DNA from: Amycolatopsis lurida
GTDB lineage: Bacteria > Actinomycetota > Actinomycetes > Mycobacteriales > Pseudonocardiaceae
Length of the DNA: 64,000 bases
Assembly (NCBI RefSeq): GCF_900105055.1
Contig: NZ_FNTA01000004.1
Location: 186,001 to 250,000, forward strand
Reading direction: 5' to 3'
Shown here: positions 51,827 through 58,988 of the stretch, piece by piece
Layout: the number at the start of each line of letters is the position of its first letter
Position numbering within the stretch: the stretch's first letter is position 1
Translations under genes and position numbers: made by a program
The notes under the pieces: model-generated
Told to the model about the DNA's origin: nothing
The model's input: only the letters and a program-made list of their open reading frames with translations
The model's database searches: none

Positions 51827-51848
51827 GGGAACTTGACGGCACGACCTG

Positions 51849-51862
51849 TCGCAAAGTTGCAA
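51849..51862. promoter_or_regulatory. Candidate LacI-type operator upstream of the binding-protein gene
   Basis: TCGCAA-AG-TTGCAA is one base away from the symmetric pattern TTGCAA-N2-TTGCAA. It lies about 95 bases upstream of the ABC importer start, in the only gap between the regulator and its presumed targets. Even-spaced palindromes of this form are typical LacI-family sites. Confidence 0.5.
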
Positions 51863-51955
51863 GTTCTCATCCAGTTATTGCGTTGATCCGGGGCTTCACT
51901 TTAGAGTGACCGCAATCACGTGACAGCCGTCGCGATCCCGAGATGAGGCTTGAAG

Positions 51956-53329
51956 ATGAGCAGCACTTGGTCCCCCACCGTGCGCCGCCGGATGTTCTGC
52001 CTGCTCCTCGCGGGTGGACTCACCCTGGGGGTGGCCGCCTGCGGTTCCGGTTCCGGTGAAGGCGCGGGAGGCAAGGTCAAGATCACCGTGACCGGCCAGC
52101 CCCCGACGAGTCAGCCGTTCGAGCGCGGCGTGTTCGACGCAGACGTCAAGGAGTTCGAGGAGTCCCACCCGGACATCGACATCGAGCCCCACGAAGGGTT
52201 CATGGATCCGAAGACGTTCTCCGCCAAGCTCGCCGGCGGCCAGCTCGAAGACGTCTACTACGTCTACTTCACCGACCCTGCGCAGATCATCGCGCGCCGC
52301 CAGGCCGCCGACATCACCGAAGCGGCCAAGGGCCTGAAGAACTTCGGCGACATCAAACCGGAATTACTGGACAACTTCCGGGATGCCGACGGCAAGCTCT
52401 ACGGCCTGCCGACGATGAACTACAGCATGGGCCTGGTCTACAGCCGCCCGCTGTTCCAGAAGGCCGGGCTGGACCCGAACAAGCCGCCGCAGACCTGGGA
52501 CCAGGTCCGCGAAGCCGCGAAGAAGATCGCCGCGCTGGGCAACGGCACGGTCGGGTACGCCGACTACAGCAAGAACAACCAGGGCGGCTGGCACCTGACC
52601 GCCTGGCTCTACTCGATGGGCAGTGAGGTCGCCCGCAAGGACGGCGACAACTGGGTCGCCGCGTTCGACAACGACAAGGCCAAGGCCGCCCTGAACCAGC
52701 TGCGCGCCATGCGGTGGGAAGACGACACCATGGGCAGCAAGCAACTCCTTGAAGCACAGGACGTCCAACGCATGATGGGCGCCGGCCAGCTCGGCATGTA
52801 CATGGCGGCCCCGGACAACGTCCCGGTGCTGGTCAAGCAGTTCAACGGCAAGTACGAGGACTACGGCGTCGCCGGGATGCCGGGCGGGCAGGGCACGCTG
52901 CTCGGCGGCGAGGGCTACATGATCAACCCCAAGGCCTCGCCGGAGAAGATCAAGGCCGGCCTGGAATGGGTCCGCTGGAAGTACCTCAACCCGGAGCGCT
53001 TCGAGAAGCACGTCCAGCAGTACGTCGACGGCAAACAGCCGGTGGGGCTTCCCGCCGAGCCGACCCCGGACGTCTGGCAGGGCGCGATCCGTGACCAGCA
53101 GCTCGCGATCAAGGCCAAGCACGCCAACGTTCCCGCCGAGAACTACCAGTCCTATGTGGACTCAAGCTCGCGGATCAAGGGCAGTATCGAACCGCCGAAC
53201 GCGCAGCAGGTCTACGCCATTCTCGACAGTGTGATGCAGGCGGTGCTCACCGATCGGAACGCGGATATCGATCAGCAGCTGTCGTCGGCCGTGTCGAAGG
53301 TCAACAGTGTCCTCGCCCAGGTCAAGTAG
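51956..53329 (+). CDS. Sugar ABC importer, substrate-binding lipoprotein (MalE-like)
   Basis: The product (457 aa) is a family 1 solute-binding lipoprotein. Signal peptide with lipobox (GVAAC near residue 27), then the two-lobed domain (GGQLEDVYYVYFTDPAQIIARRQ, DADGKLYGLPTMNYSMGLVYSRPLFQKAGL, LLGGEGYMINPKAS). The ATG at 51956 has AGG at 7 bases. It contains a rare TTA Leu codon at residue 137 (52364-52366), so translation may depend on the tRNA read by bldA-type control. Alpha-glucosides are the likely ligands, given the GH13 enzyme. Confidence 0.92.
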   Translation: MSSTWSPTVRRRMFCLLLAGGLTLGVAACGSGSGEGAGGKVKITVTGQPPTSQPFERGVFDADVKEFEESHPDIDIEPHEGFMDPKTFSAKLAGGQLEDVYYVYFTDPAQIIARRQAADITEAAKGLKNFGDIKPELLDNFRDADGKLYGLPTMNYSMGLVYSRPLFQKAGLDPNKPPQTWDQVREAAKKIAALGNGTVGYADYSKNNQGGWHLTAWLYSMGSEVARKDGDNWVAAFDNDKAKAALNQLRAMRWEDDTMGSKQLLEAQDVQRMMGAGQLGMYMAAPDNVPVLVKQFNGKYEDYGVAGMPGGQGTLLGGEGYMINPKASPEKIKAGLEWVRWKYLNPERFEKHVQQYVDGKQPVGLPAEPTPDVWQGAIRDQQLAIKAKHANVPAENYQSYVDSSSRIKGSIEPPNAQQVYAILDSVMQAVLTDRNADIDQQLSSAVSKVNSVLAQVK

Positions 53330-54281
53330 CGTCCTCGACTGGCCCGCGACGACGTCGTCGCGGGCCCGTCGCCCGGTCGCTTCGGCCGCCGGACGCCGCC
53401 GGACCCGGTTGCGCCGCAAGCTCAAGGAGAATCTCACCGCGTACGGCCTGTTGTGCGCCGCGCTCGTGGTGTTCGCGCTGTTCTCCTGGTATCCGATCGT
53501 GCGCGGGGTACTGCTGAGCTTTCAGCAGGTCGACTTCGTCAACCCGCCGACGTGGGTCGGTTTCGACAACTTCAGCCGCCTGTTCGAAGACCCGCTGTTC
53601 GGCGTCGCCTGGCGTAACACGCTGTTGTTCACCGTGCTCGCCCTGGTCTTCGGGTTCGTGGTGCCGTTCGCGACCGCGGTGCTGCTCAACGAGCTACGCC
53701 ACGCCAAGGCGTTCTTCCGGCTCGCGGTCTACCTGCCGGTGATGCTGCCGCCGGTGGTCACCGCACTGATGTGGAAATGGTTCTACGACCCGGGCGCCGG
53801 TCTGTTCAACTCCGCGCTCGGCGCCGTGGGCCTGCCCGGCGGCCCATGGCTCGATTCGAGCGACACGTCGATGCTGTCGCTGGTGTTCGTGTCGACGTGG
53901 GCGAACATGGGCAGCACCACGCTGATCTACCTCGCCGCGCTCGGCACCATCCCCGGTGAGCTCTACGAGGCGGCGGAACTGGACGGCGCCGGACTGTGGA
54001 AACGCCTGATCCACGTCACGCTGCCGCAGACCCGGTTCGTGTTGCTGGTGCTGCTGTTGCTGCAGGTCGTCGCGACCATGCAGGTGTTCACCGAGCCGTA
54101 CGTGATGACCGGCGGCGGCCCGGACGACTCGACCGTCACCGTGCTCCTGCTGCTGTACCGCTACGCCTTCGTCTACAACGACTTCGGCTCGGCCAGCGCG
54201 TTGAGCCTGCTGCTGTTCGCCGCGCTCGGGGTGTTCTCCGCGTTGTACGTGCGCCTGACCCGGAAGGCGGATCAGTCATGA
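53307..54281 (+). CDS. Sugar ABC importer permease (MalF-like)
   Basis: The product (324 aa) has six hydrophobic helices and the cytoplasmic coupling motif EAAELDGAGLWKRLIHVTLPQ. The GTG at 53307 overlaps the binding-protein gene by 23 bases and has AAGG upstream. A perfect 26-base hairpin at 53341-53366 lies within its first codons, just after the malE-like stop, and the first 40 residues are Arg/Ser-rich and poorly conserved-looking. A downstream start such as the TTG near 53410 is possible. The hairpin could lower permease output relative to the binding protein. Confidence 0.88.
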   Translation: MSSPRSSSVLDWPATTSSRARRPVASAAGRRRTRLRRKLKENLTAYGLLCAALVVFALFSWYPIVRGVLLSFQQVDFVNPPTWVGFDNFSRLFEDPLFGVAWRNTLLFTVLALVFGFVVPFATAVLLNELRHAKAFFRLAVYLPVMLPPVVTALMWKWFYDPGAGLFNSALGAVGLPGGPWLDSSDTSMLSLVFVSTWANMGSTTLIYLAALGTIPGELYEAAELDGAGLWKRLIHVTLPQTRFVLLVLLLLQVVATMQVFTEPYVMTGGGPDDSTVTVLLLLYRYAFVYNDFGSASALSLLLFAALGVFSALYVRLTRKADQS

Positions 54282-55147
54282 GGACGCTCGTCTCCCCCAG
54301 CACGCTCCGCAGTCCCGGCGGCAAGATCGGGTATGCCGTGATCTTCGGCTGCACCCTGCTCCTGTTCGTCATCGCGTTCCTGTTCCCGCTGTACTGGGCG
54401 GTGACCGGCGCGATGAAGTCACCGCAGGAACTGGCGCAGACCCCGGCGACGTTCATCCCGGACGAATGGCATCCGGGGACCTTCGCCGACGCGTGGGACC
54501 AGCTGAGTCTCGGCAAGTACTTCCTCAACACCGTCGTCGTGGCGGGCGGCGCCTGGCTGGCCCAGCTGGCCATCGACGTCCCCGCGGCGTTCGCGTTGTC
54601 GAAGCTGAGGCCGAAGTTCGGCAACGTCGTGCTCGGGCTGATGCTCGTGACGTTGATGCTCCCGGCGGCGGCGCTGCTGGTGCCCACCTACGTGACGATC
54701 ACCGACCTGCCGCTGCTGAACGTCAATCTGATCAACTCGCCGACGGCGGTCTGGCTGCCCGCCGCGGCGAACGCGTTCAACATCTACCTGCTGAAACGGT
54801 TCTTCGACCAGATCCCGGACGAGCTGATCGAGGCCGCGCGGCTCGACGGCGCGGGACCGGTGCGCACGCTGTGGCGCATCATCCTGCCGATCTCCCGGCC
54901 GATCCTCGCCGTGGTCTCGATCCTCGCGGTGGTGGCCGCGTGGAAGGACTTCATCTGGCCGCTGCTGGTGTTCCCGGACACCGAGAAGCAGACGCTGTCG
55001 GTGATGCTGCAGCGGGTGGCCATCGACATGCCGCTGAACGTGCTCGTCGCGGGCATGGTGCTGGCCAGTCTGCCGATGGTGGCGCTGTTCCTGGCCTTCC
55101 AGCGGCACATTCTCGCCGGGCTCACGGCCGGCAGCGTCAAAGGCTGA
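54278..55147 (+). CDS. Sugar ABC importer permease (MalG-like)
   Basis: The product (289 aa) has six hydrophobic helices and the coupling motif EAARLDGAGPVRTLWRIILPISRP. The ATG at 54278 overlaps the MalF-like stop as ATGA. It pairs with the preceding permease. No ATPase gene is in this operon, so a shared multi-sugar ATPase such as MsiK encoded elsewhere must drive import, as is common in actinomycetes. Confidence 0.92.
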   Translation: MRTLVSPSTLRSPGGKIGYAVIFGCTLLLFVIAFLFPLYWAVTGAMKSPQELAQTPATFIPDEWHPGTFADAWDQLSLGKYFLNTVVVAGGAWLAQLAIDVPAAFALSKLRPKFGNVVLGLMLVTLMLPAAALLVPTYVTITDLPLLNVNLINSPTAVWLPAAANAFNIYLLKRFFDQIPDELIEAARLDGAGPVRTLWRIILPISRPILAVVSILAVVAAWKDFIWPLLVFPDTEKQTLSVMLQRVAIDMPLNVLVAGMVLASLPMVALFLAFQRHILAGLTAGSVKG

Positions 55148-55197
55148 ATTCTTCGCCGCATTCGGGGTATCCACGAACGACTGAGGAGGGCACTTCC

Positions 55198-56796
55198 GTG
55201 ACCGCATTGGGGCAGTCCGCCGGATGGTGGCGGAGCGCGGCGATCTACCAGGTCTACATCCGCAGTTTCGCCGATGGGAACGGCGACGGCGTCGGCGATC
55301 TCGCCGGGGTCCGCGCGCGGCTGGACTATCTTGCCGAGCTGGGGATCGACGCGATCTGGTTCACCCCGTGGTATCCGTCGCCGATGGACGACGGCGGCTA
55401 CGACGTCGCCGACTTCCGGGACATCGACCCGCTCTTCGGCACCCTCGCCGAAGCGGAGGACCTGATCGCCGCGGCCCACGCCAAAGGGATCCGCGTGATC
55501 ATCGACATCGTGCCGAACCACTGCTCCGACGAGCACCGCTGGTTCGCCGACGCACTCGCGGCGGAGCCGGGATCACCGGAACGGCAACGGTTCTGGTTCC
55601 GGCCGGGTCGCGGACCGGACGGCTCCGAGCCGCCGAACAACTGGCAGTCGCGCTTCGGCGGCTCCGCGTGGACCCGGGTTCCGGACGGCGAGTGGTACCT
55701 GCATCTCTACAGCTCGCGCCAGCCGGACTTCAACTGGGACAACCAGGACATCCGGGCCGATTTCGAGGACGTGCTGCGGTTCTGGTTCGACCGCGGGGTC
55801 GACGGCTTCCGCATCGACGTCGCCGACGGGCTGGTGAAGGACCCGCGCCTGCCCGACGTCGATCCCGGCGACGAGACGCCGTTCTCCGATCAGGAGGGGC
55901 TGCACGAGATCTACCGGTCGTGGCGCAAGATCGCCGACAGCTACCCGGGCGACCGGGTGATGGTCGGCGAGATGTGGCTGCCGGCCATGTCGCGGGCCGC
56001 GCGGTACCTGCGCCGCGACGAACTGCATGCGGCGTTCAACTTCGATTTCCTGGTGTGCCCGTGGGATTCCACCCGCTTCCGGGGCGTGATCGAGCGGACG
56101 CTGGCGGCGCACGAGGAGGTCGGCGCGCCCGCGGCCTGGGTGCTCTCGAACCACGACGTCACCCGGCATGTGACCCGGTACGGCCGCGAAGGCGACACCG
56201 GCTTCGCGTTCGCCGACCGGCTGCACGGAACCCCGGTGGACCGCGAACTCGGGACCCGGCGGGCGCGGGCGGCGGCGTTGCTGACCATGGCACTGCCCGG
56301 TGGTCTGTACGTCTATCAGGGGGAGGAGCTCGGCCTGTGGGAGATCGAGGACATCCCGGACGGGCTGCGCCAGGATCCGGTGTGGGCCCGCACGAACGGC
56401 GCCGATCCCGGCCGTGACGGCTGCCGCGTCCCGCTCCCCTGGTCCGGTGACGCGCCGCCGTTCGGTTTCGGCACCGGCGGGACGTGGCTGCCCCAGCCTG
56501 CGGAATGGCGCTCCAGCACGGTGGAGGTGCAGGCGGCCGAACCGGCGTCGATGCTCCGGCTCTACCGCTCCGGTCTGCGCCTGCGGACCGAACTTCCCGC
56601 GCTCGGCCCCGGCGAGCTGGAATGGCTGGCACTGGGCGACGGCGTGCTGGCGTTCACCCGGGAGCCGGGTTTCACCTTCGTGCTGAACTTCTCGGACAAG
56701 CCGGTGGCGTTGCCGCCGCACCGCGAAGTGCTCATGGCCAGCGGTCCCGTCGAGGGTGAACTCCCGACGGACACGGCGGTGTGGCTGCGCACCTGA
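55198..56796 (+). CDS. GH13 alpha-glucosidase (oligo-1,6-/alpha-1,4-glucosidase type)
   Basis: The product (532 aa) has the GH13 regions in order: DIVPNH (region I), GFRIDVADG with the nucleophile Asp (II), MVGEMW with the acid Glu (III) and LSNHDVTRH with the third Asp (IV). The opening AIYQVYIRSFADGNGDGVGDLAG is typical of exo-acting alpha-glucosidases. No signal peptide, so it acts in the cytosol on imported oligosaccharides. The GTG at 55198 has GAGGAGGG upstream, 50 bases after the permease stop. It ends back to back with the SARP gene (TGATCA). Confidence 0.92.
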   Translation: MTALGQSAGWWRSAAIYQVYIRSFADGNGDGVGDLAGVRARLDYLAELGIDAIWFTPWYPSPMDDGGYDVADFRDIDPLFGTLAEAEDLIAAAHAKGIRVIIDIVPNHCSDEHRWFADALAAEPGSPERQRFWFRPGRGPDGSEPPNNWQSRFGGSAWTRVPDGEWYLHLYSSRQPDFNWDNQDIRADFEDVLRFWFDRGVDGFRIDVADGLVKDPRLPDVDPGDETPFSDQEGLHEIYRSWRKIADSYPGDRVMVGEMWLPAMSRAARYLRRDELHAAFNFDFLVCPWDSTRFRGVIERTLAAHEEVGAPAAWVLSNHDVTRHVTRYGREGDTGFAFADRLHGTPVDRELGTRRARAAALLTMALPGGLYVYQGEELGLWEIEDIPDGLRQDPVWARTNGADPGRDGCRVPLPWSGDAPPFGFGTGGTWLPQPAEWRSSTVEVQAAEPASMLRLYRSGLRLRTELPALGPGELEWLALGDGVLAFTREPGFTFVLNFSDKPVALPPHREVLMASGPVEGELPTDTAVWLRT

Positions 56797-58362
56797 TCAC
56801 CGACGGGCCGTGACCCGGCCGATCCGGCCGCGCATCCGTGCGCGGCCCGCCGGGTCACGCCACCGGAGGTGCCTGTCGAGCACCTCGCGGAGCACACCGC
56901 CGAGGACGAGGCCGTGGGTGGCGGTCTCGACGCAGGGGTGGTCGCGGAGCCAGTCGAACAGCTCCGACGATCGTCCTCCCGGCAGCACCGACCGGAGGAG
57001 GTCTTCGGTGGTGTGCTCCGCTTGCGCGCACACGTACAACGCCCACCGGTGTGCCTCCGTCGGCGGATCACCGGCCAGATGCGCGTAAACGGTGTCCACC
57101 ACGTAGCGCTCCGCGTCGGACCGCGGTGACCTGCTCACCTCGGCGGCCAACGAGAGCGCGAACGGGTTGCCCGCCGCGAAGTCCACAATGGACTTCCGCA
57201 GGACCGCGCCGACACCCCGTGCTTCGAGCAGCGCCAAGGACTCGTTCTCGCTCAAGGCTTCGAGCTTCCGGATCCGGATCCTCCCGGACCACACCGGATC
57301 GACCAGCAGCTTGGCGTCCGGCCCCGTCCGGCAGGCGATCACGACCGTGGCGTCTTCGGGCAGGCGGCGCAGGACACCCGCCGGGTCGTCGAGCCCGTCG
57401 AACAGCCGCACGGGTTTGCCCATGGCCGCCGCGTCGCCGGCGAACTTCCGCAGCAAGGTCGACTTCCCGATGCCGGGCGGTCCGGTGAGGAAGAGGACCT
57501 CGGCACCGTTGGCCGGATCTCTCGTGAGCAGCCGCCGGAATTCCGCGCGTTCGCGCTCGCGGCCGACGAACAGCGGCGCCGGGTCGCGGAGCCTGGGCGC
57601 CGGATCGTCCTCGGCGCGTAGCACCTTCTCGTGCAGCGCCCGCAGTTTCGGCCCCGGCCGGACTCCGAGTTCTTCGTCGAACAGTTCGTGGATCGAGCGG
57701 TAGAGTTCGAGCGCCTCGGCCCGGCGCCCGCCGCGATGAAGGGCGAGAAGATAGATCTCGTACAGCGGCTCCTCGAGCCGGTTCCGCTCGATCAGCACGG
57801 GTACTTCGGCCATCACCTCGTCGTGTTCCCCGAGTTCGAGGCGCAGCCGGAGCAACTCCTGGGTCGCGGTCAGTTTCAGTCGCTCCAGGCGCGAGCGCTC
57901 CTGTTCGGCCGCTTCGCCGGGGACGCCGGCCAGCGCCGTTCCGGTCCAGAGGCCGAGCGCGCGTTCCAGCAGCTTCGCCGCCGTGTCCACGTTGTGCGCC
58001 TGCCGAGCACTCTCGATCAGCCCGGCGAATTCGACGGCGTCCACCTCGAAACGATCGGGGTCCAGCCGGTAGCCGCCGGACCGCGAAACGATCGCCGAGC
58101 CAAGACCCTGCAAGGAGAGCAGCCGCCGGAGGCGGGAGATGTAGGTGCGGATGACCGCCTCGCCGGTGGCCGGCGCCCGCTCGCCCCAGAGCCCGTCGAT
58201 CAGCTCACCGGTGCGGACGAAGCTGCCCGCGTTGGCCAGCAACAGCATCAAGACCGCCTGCTGCTGCGGCGAGCCGAGGTCGAGGCGGGTACCGCCGCTG
58301 GTGAAACCGGGCGGGCCGAGCACGGTGAAGCGGTACCGGGCTTCCTGCGGAAGGCTGGACAT
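56797..58362 (-). CDS. SARP/AfsR-type regulator with BTAD and ATPase domains
   Basis: The product (521 aa) has an OmpR-like winged helix (about 8-95: LGPPGFTSGGTRLDLGSPQQQAVLMLLLAN, then TYISRLRRLL, GGYRLDP), the bacterial transcriptional activation domain (about 105-250, YRSIHELFDEELGVRPG), and an AAA/NB-ARC-like ATPase with Walker A GPPGIGKST. It lacks the long TPR tail of full AfsR. The ATG at 58362 has TACCTT 7 bases upstream on the minus strand, suggesting a leaderless message and supporting this start. SARPs usually activate secondary metabolism; no such cluster is adjacent. Confidence 0.87.
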   Translation of the reverse strand: MSSLPQEARYRFTVLGPPGFTSGGTRLDLGSPQQQAVLMLLLANAGSFVRTGELIDGLWGERAPATGEAVIRTYISRLRRLLSLQGLGSAIVSRSGGYRLDPDRFEVDAVEFAGLIESARQAHNVDTAAKLLERALGLWTGTALAGVPGEAAEQERSRLERLKLTATQELLRLRLELGEHDEVMAEVPVLIERNRLEEPLYEIYLLALHRGGRRAEALELYRSIHELFDEELGVRPGPKLRALHEKVLRAEDDPAPRLRDPAPLFVGRERERAEFRRLLTRDPANGAEVLFLTGPPGIGKSTLLRKFAGDAAAMGKPVRLFDGLDDPAGVLRRLPEDATVVIACRTGPDAKLLVDPVWSGRIRIRKLEALSENESLALLEARGVGAVLRKSIVDFAAGNPFALSLAAEVSRSPRSDAERYVVDTVYAHLAGDPPTEAHRWALYVCAQAEHTTEDLLRSVLPGGRSSELFDWLRDHPCVETATHGLVLGGVLREVLDRHLRWRDPAGRARMRGRIGRVTARR

Positions 58363-58501
58363 GAGCGGAAAGGTAGGCGAGCCCGCGCGACGGCCGCGAG
58401 CGTCGGACGACGCCATCGGCGTACGTCGTCCACCCATGACGTACAGGGGTGACGTCATCCGACGGTCGCCGCCGTCGGGGCGGGATTCCTACGGTTGCGG
58501 C

Positions 58502-58933
58502 ATGTCTGAAACCACGTACACCGCCGTCGCCACTTCGACCGCGGAAGGCCGCAACGGCGGCCGGGCGACCTCCGACGACGGAGTGCTCGACGTCGGCCTC
58601 GCCGTCCCCAAGGCCTTCGGCGGCTCCGGCGACGGCACGAACCCCGAGCAGCTGTTCGCCGCGGGCTGGGCGTCGTGCTTCGTCGGCGCCGTCCGCCGCG
58701 TCGCGGGCGTCAAGAAGGTGAAGCTGGAGGACCTCGCCGTCGTCGCCGAGGTGACGCTGCATCACGACACCGAAGCGGGCGAATTCCACCTGAGCGCCGC
58801 ACTGCACCTGGAGGCCACCGGCATCGATCAGGCCACCGCCGACGAGCTGGTCCAGGGCGCGCACCAGGTATGCCCGTACTCCAAGGCGACGCGGGGGAAC
58901 GTGGAGGTCACCCTCGACGCGACGGTCGCCTGA
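58502..58933 (+). CDS. ohr: OsmC/Ohr-family organic hydroperoxide reductase
   Basis: The product (143 aa) carries the two redox Cys of Ohr proteins in AAGWASCFVGAV and GAHQVCPYSKAT, with FGGSGDGTNPEQLFAA. It reduces organic hydroperoxides using dihydrolipoamide-type thiols in the cytosol. The ATG at 58502 has TACGGT 6 bases upstream and no ribosome-binding site, so it may be leaderless. It is divergent from the SARP gene; no OhrR-type MarR regulator is adjacent. Confidence 0.9.
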   Translation: MSETTYTAVATSTAEGRNGGRATSDDGVLDVGLAVPKAFGGSGDGTNPEQLFAAGWASCFVGAVRRVAGVKKVKLEDLAVVAEVTLHHDTEAGEFHLSAALHLEATGIDQATADELVQGAHQVCPYSKATRGNVEVTLDATVA

Positions 58934-58942
58934 CCCATCGCT

Positions 58943-58988
58943 CTCGTGAGTGGTAAAGACGGTTCTAACCGTCCTTACCACTCACGAG
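58943..58988. repeat. Near-perfect palindrome, GTGAGTG family, copy 2; terminator and stop codon donor
   Basis: Arms of 22 bases (58943-58964 and 58967-58988) pair with one mismatch around the loop CT. It begins 9 bases after the ohr stop. The convergent LuxR-family gene ends inside it: its TAG is formed by 58965-58967. It can thus terminate both genes and supplies the last codons (LVSGKDG) of the regulator. A worn relative is at 34502-34541. Confidence 0.75.

Noticed and set aside
56797..58362. SARP gene as regulator of the siderophore or another biosynthetic cluster
   Set aside because: No cluster is adjacent and the siderophore operon has its own iron boxes.
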